From NCBI RefSeq assembly GCF_036898095.1, contig NC_090768.1, positions 53,238,702-53,302,701 of the forward strand: a stretch of 64,000 bases of DNA, in the 5' to 3' direction. Made by a program: the position numbers and the translations under genes. Positions 32,101 to 44,100 of the stretch are shown here, piece by piece; positions within the stretch are counted from its first letter, which is position 1; every line of letters starts with the position of its first letter. Below the pieces are notes generated by a model. The model was given only the letters and a program-made list of their open reading frames with translations, was not told the origin of the DNA and searched no databases. Origin of the DNA: Palaemon carinicauda. Taxonomy: Eukaryota > Arthropoda > Malacostraca > Decapoda > Palaemonidae.

Positions 32101-35100
32101 GCCGGAAGCAGTTGTCCAAAAACAATCATTAATATCCTATTTACTAATAATAAATACTATGACTGACAACTTGTGGTTGGACATGAAATGAGAAGGAATG
32201 AGGAATGGTAGATATGAAAGTAGTAGGACAAACGCTATAGGAAGGCTAAGCAGAGTACAAAATAGAAGTTATTTAATCATCTAACAATGGTAAGGAAACC
32301 TGAGGTGACAAATTTGAAAATAATTTGTATTTTCCTAACAATACAAACCTGGAGCTCTTTATAAGGAATATACTTTCGGCAAGCTGGAAGACTAGCCATT
32401 AGAAAAATTTTAGCGAGGTATAACTACCCACCGCAAATTAGCGAGGAGGGGTAGTACTGTACCAGCCACCCCTTTCACACTCGCACCAGTTCTATCGTCA
32501 CTTTTTATTGCAGGCATGATTTGCAGGGGTAAAGGTGCGGGCAGGACAAATTTGTATAAAGAGGTCAAGGTTTGTATCGTTAGGAAAAATACAAATTACT
32601 CTCAAATTTGTCATTTGTTCCATCACAAAGTACAAACTCTTTCACGCTTTATAGGGAAGACTCACTCTAAGATGAGTGGAAGTCCCAACTAACAGGCTAG
32701 TTTTTGACCCGTGGTGTTCCTCCATGCTATGTGCGAGCTTATAGTGAACCCACCCTGACACCTCGCTAAACTTCAGTGCATGTGCAGGAATTAGTGGCCA
32801 GAGCAACCCATGTGACTCCTCCAGGTAAGAATTCTTGGAGTCCTAGGACTTCCTTAAACAAACCAATGGACATTGCCATTTCCCACCTCACTAGGGGAAA
32901 TGGGGACATAAATCTATGAACATATATAAGATTACACCATGGAAATAGTTATTACATGCAGACAGCGGAGGCCAGCTTGCAGCGTACCGTAGGTGCTGTG
33001 CCCCAAAAGAGAGGAAGATGAAAGAAAGTAGATCCCAGTCACTCTTTATCACTCATCCCAGACTTAATCCCGGGTAACGTCTGCCCTCGACCATCTGCTC
33101 CTTGTCCAATCAAGGACCTTGAGGTGTTTAAACCACTTGATGTGCGGCCACTACAGGAAGGATGGAGAACGTCTCCGTGTTCCTGTGAGTTACGTCTTGC
33201 AGTTAACAGGAGGTGAAGTGTGTCTGACACTTCCACACGCCCGCTTGTTGAACATGCGCCAAAGAGTAGTTTTTCTTTAATGCCAAGGACGTAGTTATGC
33301 CCTTAATATCGTGAGCACTTGGTTTCACCGATTGCGGAGGAGTAAAGATTAAAGGCTCAATCTATGACCTTGTGAATCCACGCCGAGATCGTATTCTTTG
33401 TGACTAACGTTAACCTTCCCTTTGCTGACAAACATTCTGTTTACTCAGGGATGAGCTCCTGTAGTTCATTTGAATTAACACCTCGTGGCCTTACTGGGCA
33501 TAGTGGCAGTTCATCTGGGTCATCGGTTACATTACGGAGACACTCAATCCAGAAGGGCCCGAATCTAAGATCCGCCACTGCTGGATTTTTTGTCTTTGCT
33601 ACAAGCTCAATGACAAAGCCCTGCATTACCTATCTCCATCCCCTTGAATCGGAGACGACATAAGAAAGATCATGCAATTCACCGACTCTCTTGGCCGAGG
33701 CTAGGTGAGCAGGAAGACCGTTTTAAGTGTTAGGTTAAGATCTGATACCTGACTCAGTGGCTTGTAAGGTGCTCCTTTCTGGGATCGCAGTATATGAACT
33801 ACGTTTCATGGAAATGGTGTAAGTTCCGGCTGAGGACATTCAAGACTCCGTATAAGAGGCGAAGGTCAAGGCTGAGCAGTAGCCTTTCACTGCTGAGATG
33901 AGTTTTTCCTCTCCGAGGTATAAGGGAAACTCCGCTATCACTGGGATAGTGGCATCAAGAGGAGCGATACTCCTTCCACGACACCAACCAAAGAAGACTG
34001 TCCTCTTTGCCTTTATAGTAGACTGCAGCTGAAGATTCCCGAAGGTAACCGGATACCCTTTTCGCTATAGGTTGTCAAAAACTTCTCTTTTAAAGGAGAT
34101 GCAGTGTAACCTCCTGGCATGAAGTCATAGGAATTCAACCACTTTGTGGTAAATCTTTACGTGTGGTTGTCTGAGTAGATTGTGACATGGAGGGAGCTCC
34201 CTCGGCACCTATGTAAGCAGATCTAAAAGGTCCGGAAACCATTCTGCATGGTGCCACATCGGAGCTGTGAGGGTCACCAACAGGTTTTTGTATGCCCTTA
34301 CCTTGTTTAGTAATCATTTTACTAGGCAAAAGGGGGGCAATTTGTAGACATCTACAGTATGTTGTCCCAATGTTGTTAGAAAGCATCTTGCCTAAGTGTT
34401 TGGGGGATCTGGTACTGGCGAACAGTACATCAGAAGCTTCTTGTTCAGAGATGTTGCAAACAGGTCTACTGTTGGCAAACCCCACCAAGAAAGGACTCTG
34501 TTGGCTACCTGAGAATTCAAAGACCACTCGGAGCCAACTAACTGAATTGCATTGCTCAGATTGTCCACAAGAACATTTCTCTTGCCTGGGATGAAGGGAC
34601 CAATAGGGTCATTGAGTTGCCTTCTGTCCATCTTAGCATTTCCACAGTTAGATGGCATAGGTGCTGTGAAAAGGTACCTCCTTGTTTGTTTACATACGCC
34701 ACTACTGTCGTGTTGTCGCTCACGGAGTGTCCTGAAAGGAGCTGTTGGAACTGCTGGAAGGCCAGAAAGGCTGCCTTCATGTCCGGAGGTTTACGTGGCA
34801 ATGTCGCTCGTACTCAGACCAGAGTCCGGAGGCTATGTGATGCAACATGTGAGCCTCCGACCCTTCTTTAGATGCATCTGTAAAGAGCATCAATTGGGGG
34901 GGGGAGAAAGATCTGCATCTTTGAGTAGATTAGCATCTGATATCCACCACCTCAGGTCTCTCTTTTGCTCAGGCCCTTCTGGACCTGAAGGTCCAGTGGG
35001 TCCTTGTGCTGAGGACAGCAGGACTTCAGCTGCCACTAAAGAGAACGTATGTGTAGCCTTTCGTTGGTCACCAGGCACTCCAGGAAGGACAGGTGTCCTA

Positions 35101-38100
35101 TTAGACGGAGCCACCGATGTGCTGACTGCCTGTCTGATCATGACTGCTGTCTCTATCCTGAATGGGGTTTGTTGAACAAACTCATTCAGGGAGGAGAGGT
35201 CGATGACTGGTCTCCAGCCTCCAGATGCCTTCTCTACAAGAGTCGACTATAGAAGCCTGGAGAGCCCCCTTCTCCAGCATGGTCTGGGCTAAAGCCGAGG
35301 GCCTGTTTCTTCAAGGATCCTTTCGTGTAGGAACTCGATGGAAATGGTTGTTGAGTCAAAGGAGGGAGACATAGTGTGAACGGGACACGATAACATGCCC
35401 GAGGTACGGAGACCGTTCAAGAATCAGCCCCCGTGTGCCAACCACCTCTGCTACTGGCTCTGTAGGCATCCTCCCACTGGTGGACAATTGGAAGGACTGC
35501 CCTCCCTAGCGGGATCGTCCTTTTTCCCCTTTGCTTATGATGCTCTGCTCTCTAGCAGAAAAGGGCTAATTCGCAGACATCTCGAGATCACTTGAACTTC
35601 TGACATTCCCTTGAGATCTTGCAGAAGGAGGTCTCTGAACTAGAGGGGCTGCTGTGTAGGGTTACGTTGTCCTGGCCCACTGGAGAAGGGAGTTCTAGCT
35701 AGCCTTTCTCCAATGATCTACCACCTTTTCAGTGTCTTCTACAATGAACCATGAAGATCCTTCCATGGATGAGCTGTGTAGTTTGAGTGCTTCCACTCTT
35801 GGCATTTGCTTGTGGAATTTGTCAAGCACTGCATCTTGTCGTTTGAGGATCCAATTAGACCACAGGTTCACTACCTGGTGGGTCAGGAACTCTAAGAGCA
35901 GTAGGGTCAACAAAAACTCCCTTGTAAGCTCTTGGCACCAGTCTTTCGTCTTGAAAGGTGACCGACTGACCCTAGCCACAGATCGAACCATGAAGTACCG
36001 TGCATGGCATATTTCGCGACTTTTTCCACGTTTAAGGCGTTGCTCGCCAAAAAGTTCACAGGTAGGAGCCCTACATTCTGATATGTCATACTCTTGGTCA
36101 GAGGAACTATTGCAGGTCAAGAGGCAACAACTGTTAGTGCTTCCTCTGTTGAACGAATGGAGGACGGACAAGTTTTGCTGACTCACTTTGTCCGCAAGGA
36201 CTGAAAACCTTTAGTGATTTAAGAGTATGCCTTCTTGGCACCCTTCAGCCCCCTCAACCACACCAAAGCCTCGCTGGTCTTGGTGGGTTTCTGGGTGCTG
36301 TACAGAAGGTCTAAGACAGTATCCTTGCCTTCAGGGGAGGCAGTGGATGAGTCATCTAGCCCAATAATGGCCCTGATACACGCAAGGACCTGTCAGAAAG
36401 TGTGATCATTCTCCTCTTTTTCAGCAGCTGAGATCTTCGGGCTCATGGCTCTAGGGAGTGTCTCCTCATGCCCTGAGTCTGGAGCAGTCTCTCCATCCAT
36501 GAACTCGTACCCGTAGGAGCTCGGGGTGGTTTGTTGTCATAATCGCGATGCCTTAGGATTCTCAAGTCGAGGGGAGACCCTATTCTGCTGTCATTTCTGC
36601 CATTCATACTAAACTTGGTATGCTCTGCATTTGGATCTGTGCCACAGCCCTCTCTTAGGAACTGTTTTCGTGTCCTTTCTCTCCCTAGGATGAGATAGGA
36701 ATTTGGAGAGTAAACAGGTCCTCTTCATGCCCTCCTTAGATTTGGATGGGCTTGAAACGCATTTGGGTGGAGAGTTACGAAAGGCCTGGGCTGTCTCCAA
36801 GATCGATCTCAATTAGAGACAGATGATAGTTCTCAACAATCTCAATCGGTGACAGACTATAGTTCTCAGTCATGGAGATCTCCCTCGGTGATCTCGAGCC
36901 CTGCTGGTTCAAGGTGAAACATGTTGCCAGGGGAGGGTTGCTTGTCTCTGTCGCATCCTCTTCTTTTGATGAGTTATTATGGGAGTCAACTCTAACCAAG
37001 AGAAGTCCGGTTCTAGCTTCTTAGGTTCCAGATTTAGAAACTCAAGCTCCTTGGCTGGTCATATGTGGGAAATGCCTGGAGGTGCCCGTTGTTCCTCAGG
37101 TTGCGTTGGCACAGTGCTCCTTTGTCTCTGGTCGGATGGATGAGAGACCTACACTGAGGAGATCAATGCCTCTAGTGGAATCTGCCGAAGGCTCGTTGTT
37201 GCTACGGTCGCAGTTGAATCGTTCCCCGAAGAAACCCAAGTGATACCGGCTAACATTTGCTGGACTCCTCTGACCAGCTTGTGGACCCTGGCCGTGTCCT
37301 TGCTAAAGAGAGGAATGCCTGTCGAGGCACCTTGAGAGAACTCGTTGTGGAGTTCGTTTCCAAAGAGCTTGCTGTGGGAGGTCTTGTGACCTATCGTCAT
37401 CTCTCCTGGGAGAAGTGCGCTTACGCATTGCTGAGTATATGCTCACAGGTAGACTCTCACACTGTTCTGGACGTACAAACCAGGGTTTGTGGACGAGCTA
37501 CTGCATGAAGGCGATCTCTTAGCAAGTACACTCTCTTTTCCTGGTGAATAGGTGGTTTCTAGTGAACAGGTGGTTGTGGGGTGGCATTCTCTCGCTTGTG
37601 ATCACAAACTGGAATAACACGCCATTGAAGTACGGTTTGAAATCGGATGTTTGTGCGAATGCTCAGGTTCGCATAGATCGTCGTCGGCAAGAGAAGCTCG
37701 GGACCGCACCTCAACAGGTGGAAGGGCATGCGACAACGCATATGGCTTTCTCGCCGAACTGCGGTCTACTCTGCTAAAAGGATCAACTTGATCGCGCGCT
37801 GGTGTTGGCAAACACAATGGTTCGCGTAGATTGTCATTGGCGAAAGCTCTCGCTCGAAAAATGGGGTTACCTGTTCATGTAACGGGGCTACGTATGCGTC
37901 ATTCGTAAATACTCCCACAGGAGTTTGCCGAGCGATCCTGCTCAATATAGCATTATGATTCGCTACAGGGACTGGACGAGGAACGCGGGATGATGATGAG
38001 AGATGAGTTCGACGAACACAACGGTGAGGGATCGCGGCTGCACCCAGCCTACGCACTACCTTGTCGTCTCGCCCTGACGAGCCTCGTTCTGATGGGCTAG

Positions 38101-41100
38101 AAAAAGGTACGGACGAATCCAAAATCATTTTTGTTGCGCCACGCAGAGGAGACCACTTAGGGTAAAGATATAACTCACGAACGAGAAAGGTGCTCCCCTT
38201 GAGAAGGACAGGACGATGCTTCGAACATCGCAAACTCTTTGCAGACTGAGCATGCTCAGGTTGAGGGAGAATGACGTCGATGTCGTCAGTGCACTGACGA
38301 GCAAGACCGAGGCCAAGCTCTGGATCGGCCACATTTAACCTTCTCAACTGCGTAATCTGAGGAGTGCTAGTCTGAGCCCGCCCTTACACAAGTGCCGAGG
38401 CTGCATGTGCAAACAGTGACGGAGCGGGAGCGGGAGAGGAGACAGAACCAGGTCTGGACACTAGAGACTGGCGGTGCAATACCTTCAGAGCCTCCAGGAG
38501 GAAGACTGAGGTCAACCTCTGAGGAAGACGGCATGCGCTTCCTCTGCCCCTAGCTGGATCAACTCCAGTAGACCTTCCTTCGAATGGGGACCAGTTATCC
38601 CTAAGGAAGACCAAAGAAGTACGTCGTCAATGGAGATAGACTCTCCTTTAACAGAAGGTGAAGCCGTTTTGCTAGGGGAAGCGGCGGTGTCCTCCAATCC
38701 TAAGGGTTGGCCAGTGGTCAAACAGCCACCACTTCTACTATATTGTTCCCCAGGGGAGACCGAGTGAGCAGAAGTCGCATGGAAAGATAGAGACAATGAA
38801 GAAGGAAGTAGAGATTTCTTCGCCTTCGAGGGTGACCCCAAAGGTGAAAAATCCCTCTTAGACTTCTTGCGCCATCTACCAAATCTCTCCCACTGGGAGG
38901 ATGGCAATTCCCGACACTGTGCAGGGTGAGTGCTGCCTACAATTAGTATCCTCTGCAGGCAGGGCATAAGGAGTGAGGGTCGGTCTCGACCGCAGACATA
39001 AGTTGCTGCATTGGCGCCCTTCAGGTCCTGGACAAGTCCCCATGCCAAACCTCAACAGCAACAGTCACACTTGCAAAGCGAAAAAGATTAGTCGTATAGC
39101 CCGTCAAAGGTTTTAACGGTAGAGGGACAGAGTCCACTCTCAACCGAGCCAAAAGCAAAAATGACGAAGGAACATAGGTGTGTTTGAGTGAGGTAGCCAG
39201 TACTGCACCCCATAACTAGCGGTGAGTAGTTATACCTCGCTAAAAGTCTTATGGCTAGTCTTCCAGCTTTGCCAAAAGTATAAACCCTATAAAGTGCAAA
39301 AGGGTTTGTATTTAGTGACGGAATATGTAACATTTGTCGATGATAAAACTTACGGGAATGAACTAACCCAGATGTAAAATTATGACTTATTTACTTTTAA
39401 AAATAAGCTTCACTGAAGTAAGTTTAGTCTCGTCTTTTAATTGGCTGCCTTTATGTTGACCCATGAGTATTTTTATGAGTATCAATGTAATAAATGACTG
39501 CAGATAATTAACTTTCAACATTACGAGCAAAACATGATCTGTGACGCCTAATTTCAACCAACAGCAAATGCCAAATCTGATTACAGAACTAATTAAAAAA
39601 TTAAACATAACTTTCAAATTAGTGAGTATGATAGTTCTCATTTTACAATCAAGATATTATCCATAATTAGTTTACCAAGACTACGGATTTAGAAAAGAAA
39701 AGAAAGAAAAAAAAAAGTCCTTTTCAACTACCCTGAAAGATTTTTCTTTACTCTGGTGTGTTTCCTCCATGATTTACCTATCATGTCTTTCTAACTGACA
39801 AGACACTGCTATGTATAATAGCAAATTTTTTTCCAAATGTTATGAATCCTAATTTCTTTTATGGCACACATAAAACAATCTATCTTAAAGTTTCTTGGTT
39901 ACCAACTTCACTATGGGATTCTCAAACAGCTTATATACCGGTAGTAATATTAATCTTGACAGTCATTATTCCAGTACTGCTTTTCACACCTGGTTTCTCT
40001 CTCCAAAACTTTAATTTCCAGTCATAGCCACAAAACATGTCTTTCTGCATACCAATTTTGGTCTTCTCCTCCAGGTCTATTCTCTAAATATAACACATAT
40101 CACTGTAATGATAACCTCTACTGAAATTTGAACAGGCCTGGCATCCTGAATATTAAAAAACCCAAGAGGAAGGATAACTGCTTAGAAACTTATCACCCTA
40201 GATGGCAATTTGTTCCTACTACAGTACAAGCATTATTATCGAACTCTAATAATCCACAAATATAACCTTTCAACTAGCACTCATGCCTTTTCCAGGGTAC
40301 ACTTTTAAAATTTTCTTGAAAAATTTATATTTCTAAAAGCAGATAACCAGAGTAGAAAGTGAAATAAAATGAACAACACAAAGATGAGAGTGGTAGTTTC
40401 GGATAACATTATACAAAAAACTGAAAAAAAAATGCCATAAAAGAGGTATCTACAATTGTTACAATAAGTTATAAAACACATTATACAACTTCTATCTTTG
40501 TATTGACTTTAATGGGAGGCCACATGTTTGACAAGAATTTTATTTTAGGGATGTCAAAATTCATATTGCTTCCTCTCAAAGTTGGTTAAATGTAGACGTT
40601 TACCCTTAGACTGAAAATTTCCTACTTTCTTTCCTTGTAATTGACCTACCCCTCTAGCATTGTACTATATTGGGATCATAGGGCAGTTCATGGCAACCAT
40701 CACGCACTTATATATCCGTTTGTCTTTGTTTCGATATTGAAACTAGTTCAACATCTTCCTGACATCACTTGTCAGTAGAGGGTGTGTATACAAATGTCTG
40801 GTAAATAAGTAATTTTATTATTAAAATTTTTAAAATTTCTATGAACCTCTCCTATTCATATTATTGATTACCACATTTAAGATGTAGTAGAATAGTGAAA
40901 GACAGATTCAGGAAATATAAAGGCTGTCTATTTCAGCACTTTAAATGACTAATTCACCATAAGCTAAAAGTAATAACTCAAACTTCCACACTGCAAATTA
41001 CAAAACTAAAAACTCCCTTGAAGCTGAGAATAGAGTTATCAAGTAATTTCAAACCTAAAAATTCATCTTGGAAAATTAAACAATTGACTTTTATATTTTA

Positions 41101-44100
41101 CTATATTACCCATCACGCTGAAATTTTCTGTAGAGAAAATTATTATAGACTCATATCAAAACCCCCTAAATTGTTAATAAAAGGAAAATTTCTTATATGA
41201 GTATATCACCCAGAGTTACTACAGAAGCAAATGCCCAGAAATTCATACAAGCAAACTAAGGTTCTCTTAAATAATTTCTAGAAAAAAAGGAATGTGAATG
41301 GCACTTAGCTTCTGCCAAAATTCTCTCCAAACAATCTACATTCAAGCAATTCCTTTAAATTACTAATTAAGATTAGCTTGCTTACGGGCAAAATCAAAGG
41401 TGGGCATTTGATTACTGTACTGTTGAATCCTGTAGGACTTGTAACAGCTGATGTGTCATCTGCTAGCCTATTCTTCTCTGGCTTTTTTACTGAATTAAAA
41501 GACAATCTCTTTTACAACAATTTTTTTTCATGAACTGCTACTGAACTGAAGAAAATCCTTCGCAAAGAAATTTCTCTCATAACGTTTAATCATATTAACT
41601 TTAGCTTTCCAGGTCGGAACAAAGAGAATGGGGATAATTATTCCCTAGCAATAAATCCCTTGAACAATCCCCACAAGAAGACATAGAGAAGCTGGAAGGA
41701 AACATCCCCTTAAATTAAATAAATAACACTTCCATAATTTCTTAAAAAACAATAATAATAAACATAGCAATGAGAGAACTGAAAGGCAAATGGATATTAT
41801 TTACCCATTAGATAAGAATTGCCATGCACTGCCATATGATCTAAATACTGTACTACACTAGAGGGGTAGGAAAATTACAAGGAAATAAACAGGAAATTAT
41901 TAGTTTAAGGGTAAACGTTGACATTTCACCAGCTCCGAGAGAGGCAATATGAACACCACAAGAGATACATAGATAGGAAATTACAAGTTTAAATTTCCTT
42001 ACCATATTAGATTAGAAAACAGAATGTCTTAATCAGCCTAGACAAATGGATTTGGTATAACTCTATTAATACTGTTTAAATAAAAATCATGTAAAATAAT
42101 AAGAAGGTTGTACGGAGATTTCTATATTGTTAAGGACTAATTGGGAAGCACTCAAGCTTAGTCAATCACTGGGAAAAGGGGGAGGAATAGATTTGATTCA
42201 AGTATTTAGTTTCCATTGCACTTGAATAAATTTTGAGGAAAGTGACTATTACTGTAGCAATTCAGACTAAGTTAAATGTTTTTACATTTATTTTTGGCAA
42301 AGCTCTCGTACTTTTTCCAGTTTTACGATTAAACACATCAAATGCAGTGACTAGCAAATGCATTACTGGCACCAATAACAAATTTACAGCTCCCAAAGAA
42401 TAAAGGTATACATTTATTAATGAACAAATACAATCCACAACTGAAAAGTTAATGTTTTTTGGATAACTTTCATGGCCTATTTATCATCTATGTAAAAAAG
42501 CAAAATTCTAGCTGCACACCAACTAGACAAAATAGGATTATTTTCAAACTCAAAGTTGGGTAACGGTAAACTGTACCTAGACAAAAGATGTTATGCTTCA
42601 AAAGTAGAAATTGAACACACCTATAAAGTTAACAGGCAAACACTAGCTTTGTAAATGACAACATTTTTAATTACCTCAGTTAGTTCAAGGGTCAAAAGAT
42701 CAGCCAGACATACAGGGTTTGTGGAGAATAATTTGTTACTGGATTTAGACTGATTATTTGGTAATATAAGTCAACATCAATAACACAGAACTCCGTTTAT
42801 AAAAACGCTCCGTTAATGTTCTGCCTTCAATCAAAATGAACTTAAGTAAAATGTTCAGTTAATTAAAAAAATTACAATACACAAAAAAACCTCTTCAAAA
42901 TTTCCTAAACTATATTTTAGCCACTTTGTCATGAAAAGTTGAGCTATCAAGACGACACTATAGTCAATCTTTTTTAGCAAGGCAGATTTGCACTGACTCG
43001 CAGGGGTGCCCTTTTAGCTCGGAAAAGTTTCCTGATCGCTGATTGGTTGGACAAGATAATTCTAACCAATCGGAGATCAGGAAACTTTTCCAAGCTAAAA
43101 GGGTACCGCTGCGAGTCGGTACAAATCTGCCTCGCTAAAAAAAATTGACTATAGTTATGCACAGTTCCTTGCTACTTGAAATGGTTGTTACTTGCAGTGA
43201 ATAGGTAGTTTTCATAATTATCATTATATCACAAAGGCTTTCATTAAAAAAAATTAGTGCTATAATTCATTTGTGCAAGCTCCTAATTTTTGTAGGAATG
43301 GTAATGAACCATTTGTATTTGGGAGCTAAATTGAAAAATTACATTGGTGTAACAAGTGGTATTTCTCTTAGTATCACAGATATTTAATCAAATCTTTTCT
43401 ACTTCAAGATGATGCTATTACCTTTCTACAATATATGAAAACAGGCTTTGTAATAAACAATTTATAGCTAAAACACATGGGTGTATGTGGAGATTTTCAT
43501 AAAAAAACTGATTTAATTCTGTGTATCATAATCAAAACATGATACTGTACTTCAATTATTTGTAAGAAGACAATACACTAAACACTAATCTTTCTCTAAT
43601 TCCACTTCAAAATTTTGAATATTATAAAAGTCTGATGTAATACCATATACATTAAAGTTGTCAAGGTAATAAAAGGTAAAAGGCCTTGTCTTAAATATGA
43701 ATGTACAATACTGTACAGAACTAAGATACAGTATATAGCTATAGGATGAAATGTTTACTATTTGATTAAAAATGAGTAGTAAGTCTCACCTTTTAATATG
43801 TAATCTGTGAGTAATGTTGGAACTGTTGGACTGTCTTCATTAATGGCCATCAAAACTGCAAAAGAAAATTATCAATTTTATGTGGGGTAACATTTATACA
43901 CATAGACCCAAATTCTATTTTACAAATTACTGCTTATGTTTTTTGCAATTCCTTTAAAGTTTATTCTCTACTTTTGTATTTTCTTATATTTTTGGACTAT
44001 TGTATTTTTTTATAACATTTTTACTCACATTTATATATTTTATATCACACTAATTTCATCATATTTAACATTTCCTGTTGCAATTTCACTTATCAGTACA

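Larger units (their letters stand above)
32307..39328 (-). mobile_element. DIRS1-like retrotransposon D, both ends present, internally deleted
   Basis: Read on the minus strand, the left end is near 39,328 and the right end at 32,307. The ICR at 32,570-32,656 has one half complementary to 32,307-32,350 and the other half complementary to 39,286-39,328, which sets both boundaries. Inside are gag pieces (38,512-39,048 and 35,695-36,186), a partly deleted RT, RNase H plus methyltransferase-like sequence (34,390-35,141) and a mutated recombinase (33,050-33,720). The whole element sits in the last FEZ intron in the sense orientation. Its end family matches element C's left end. Confidence 0.86.
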
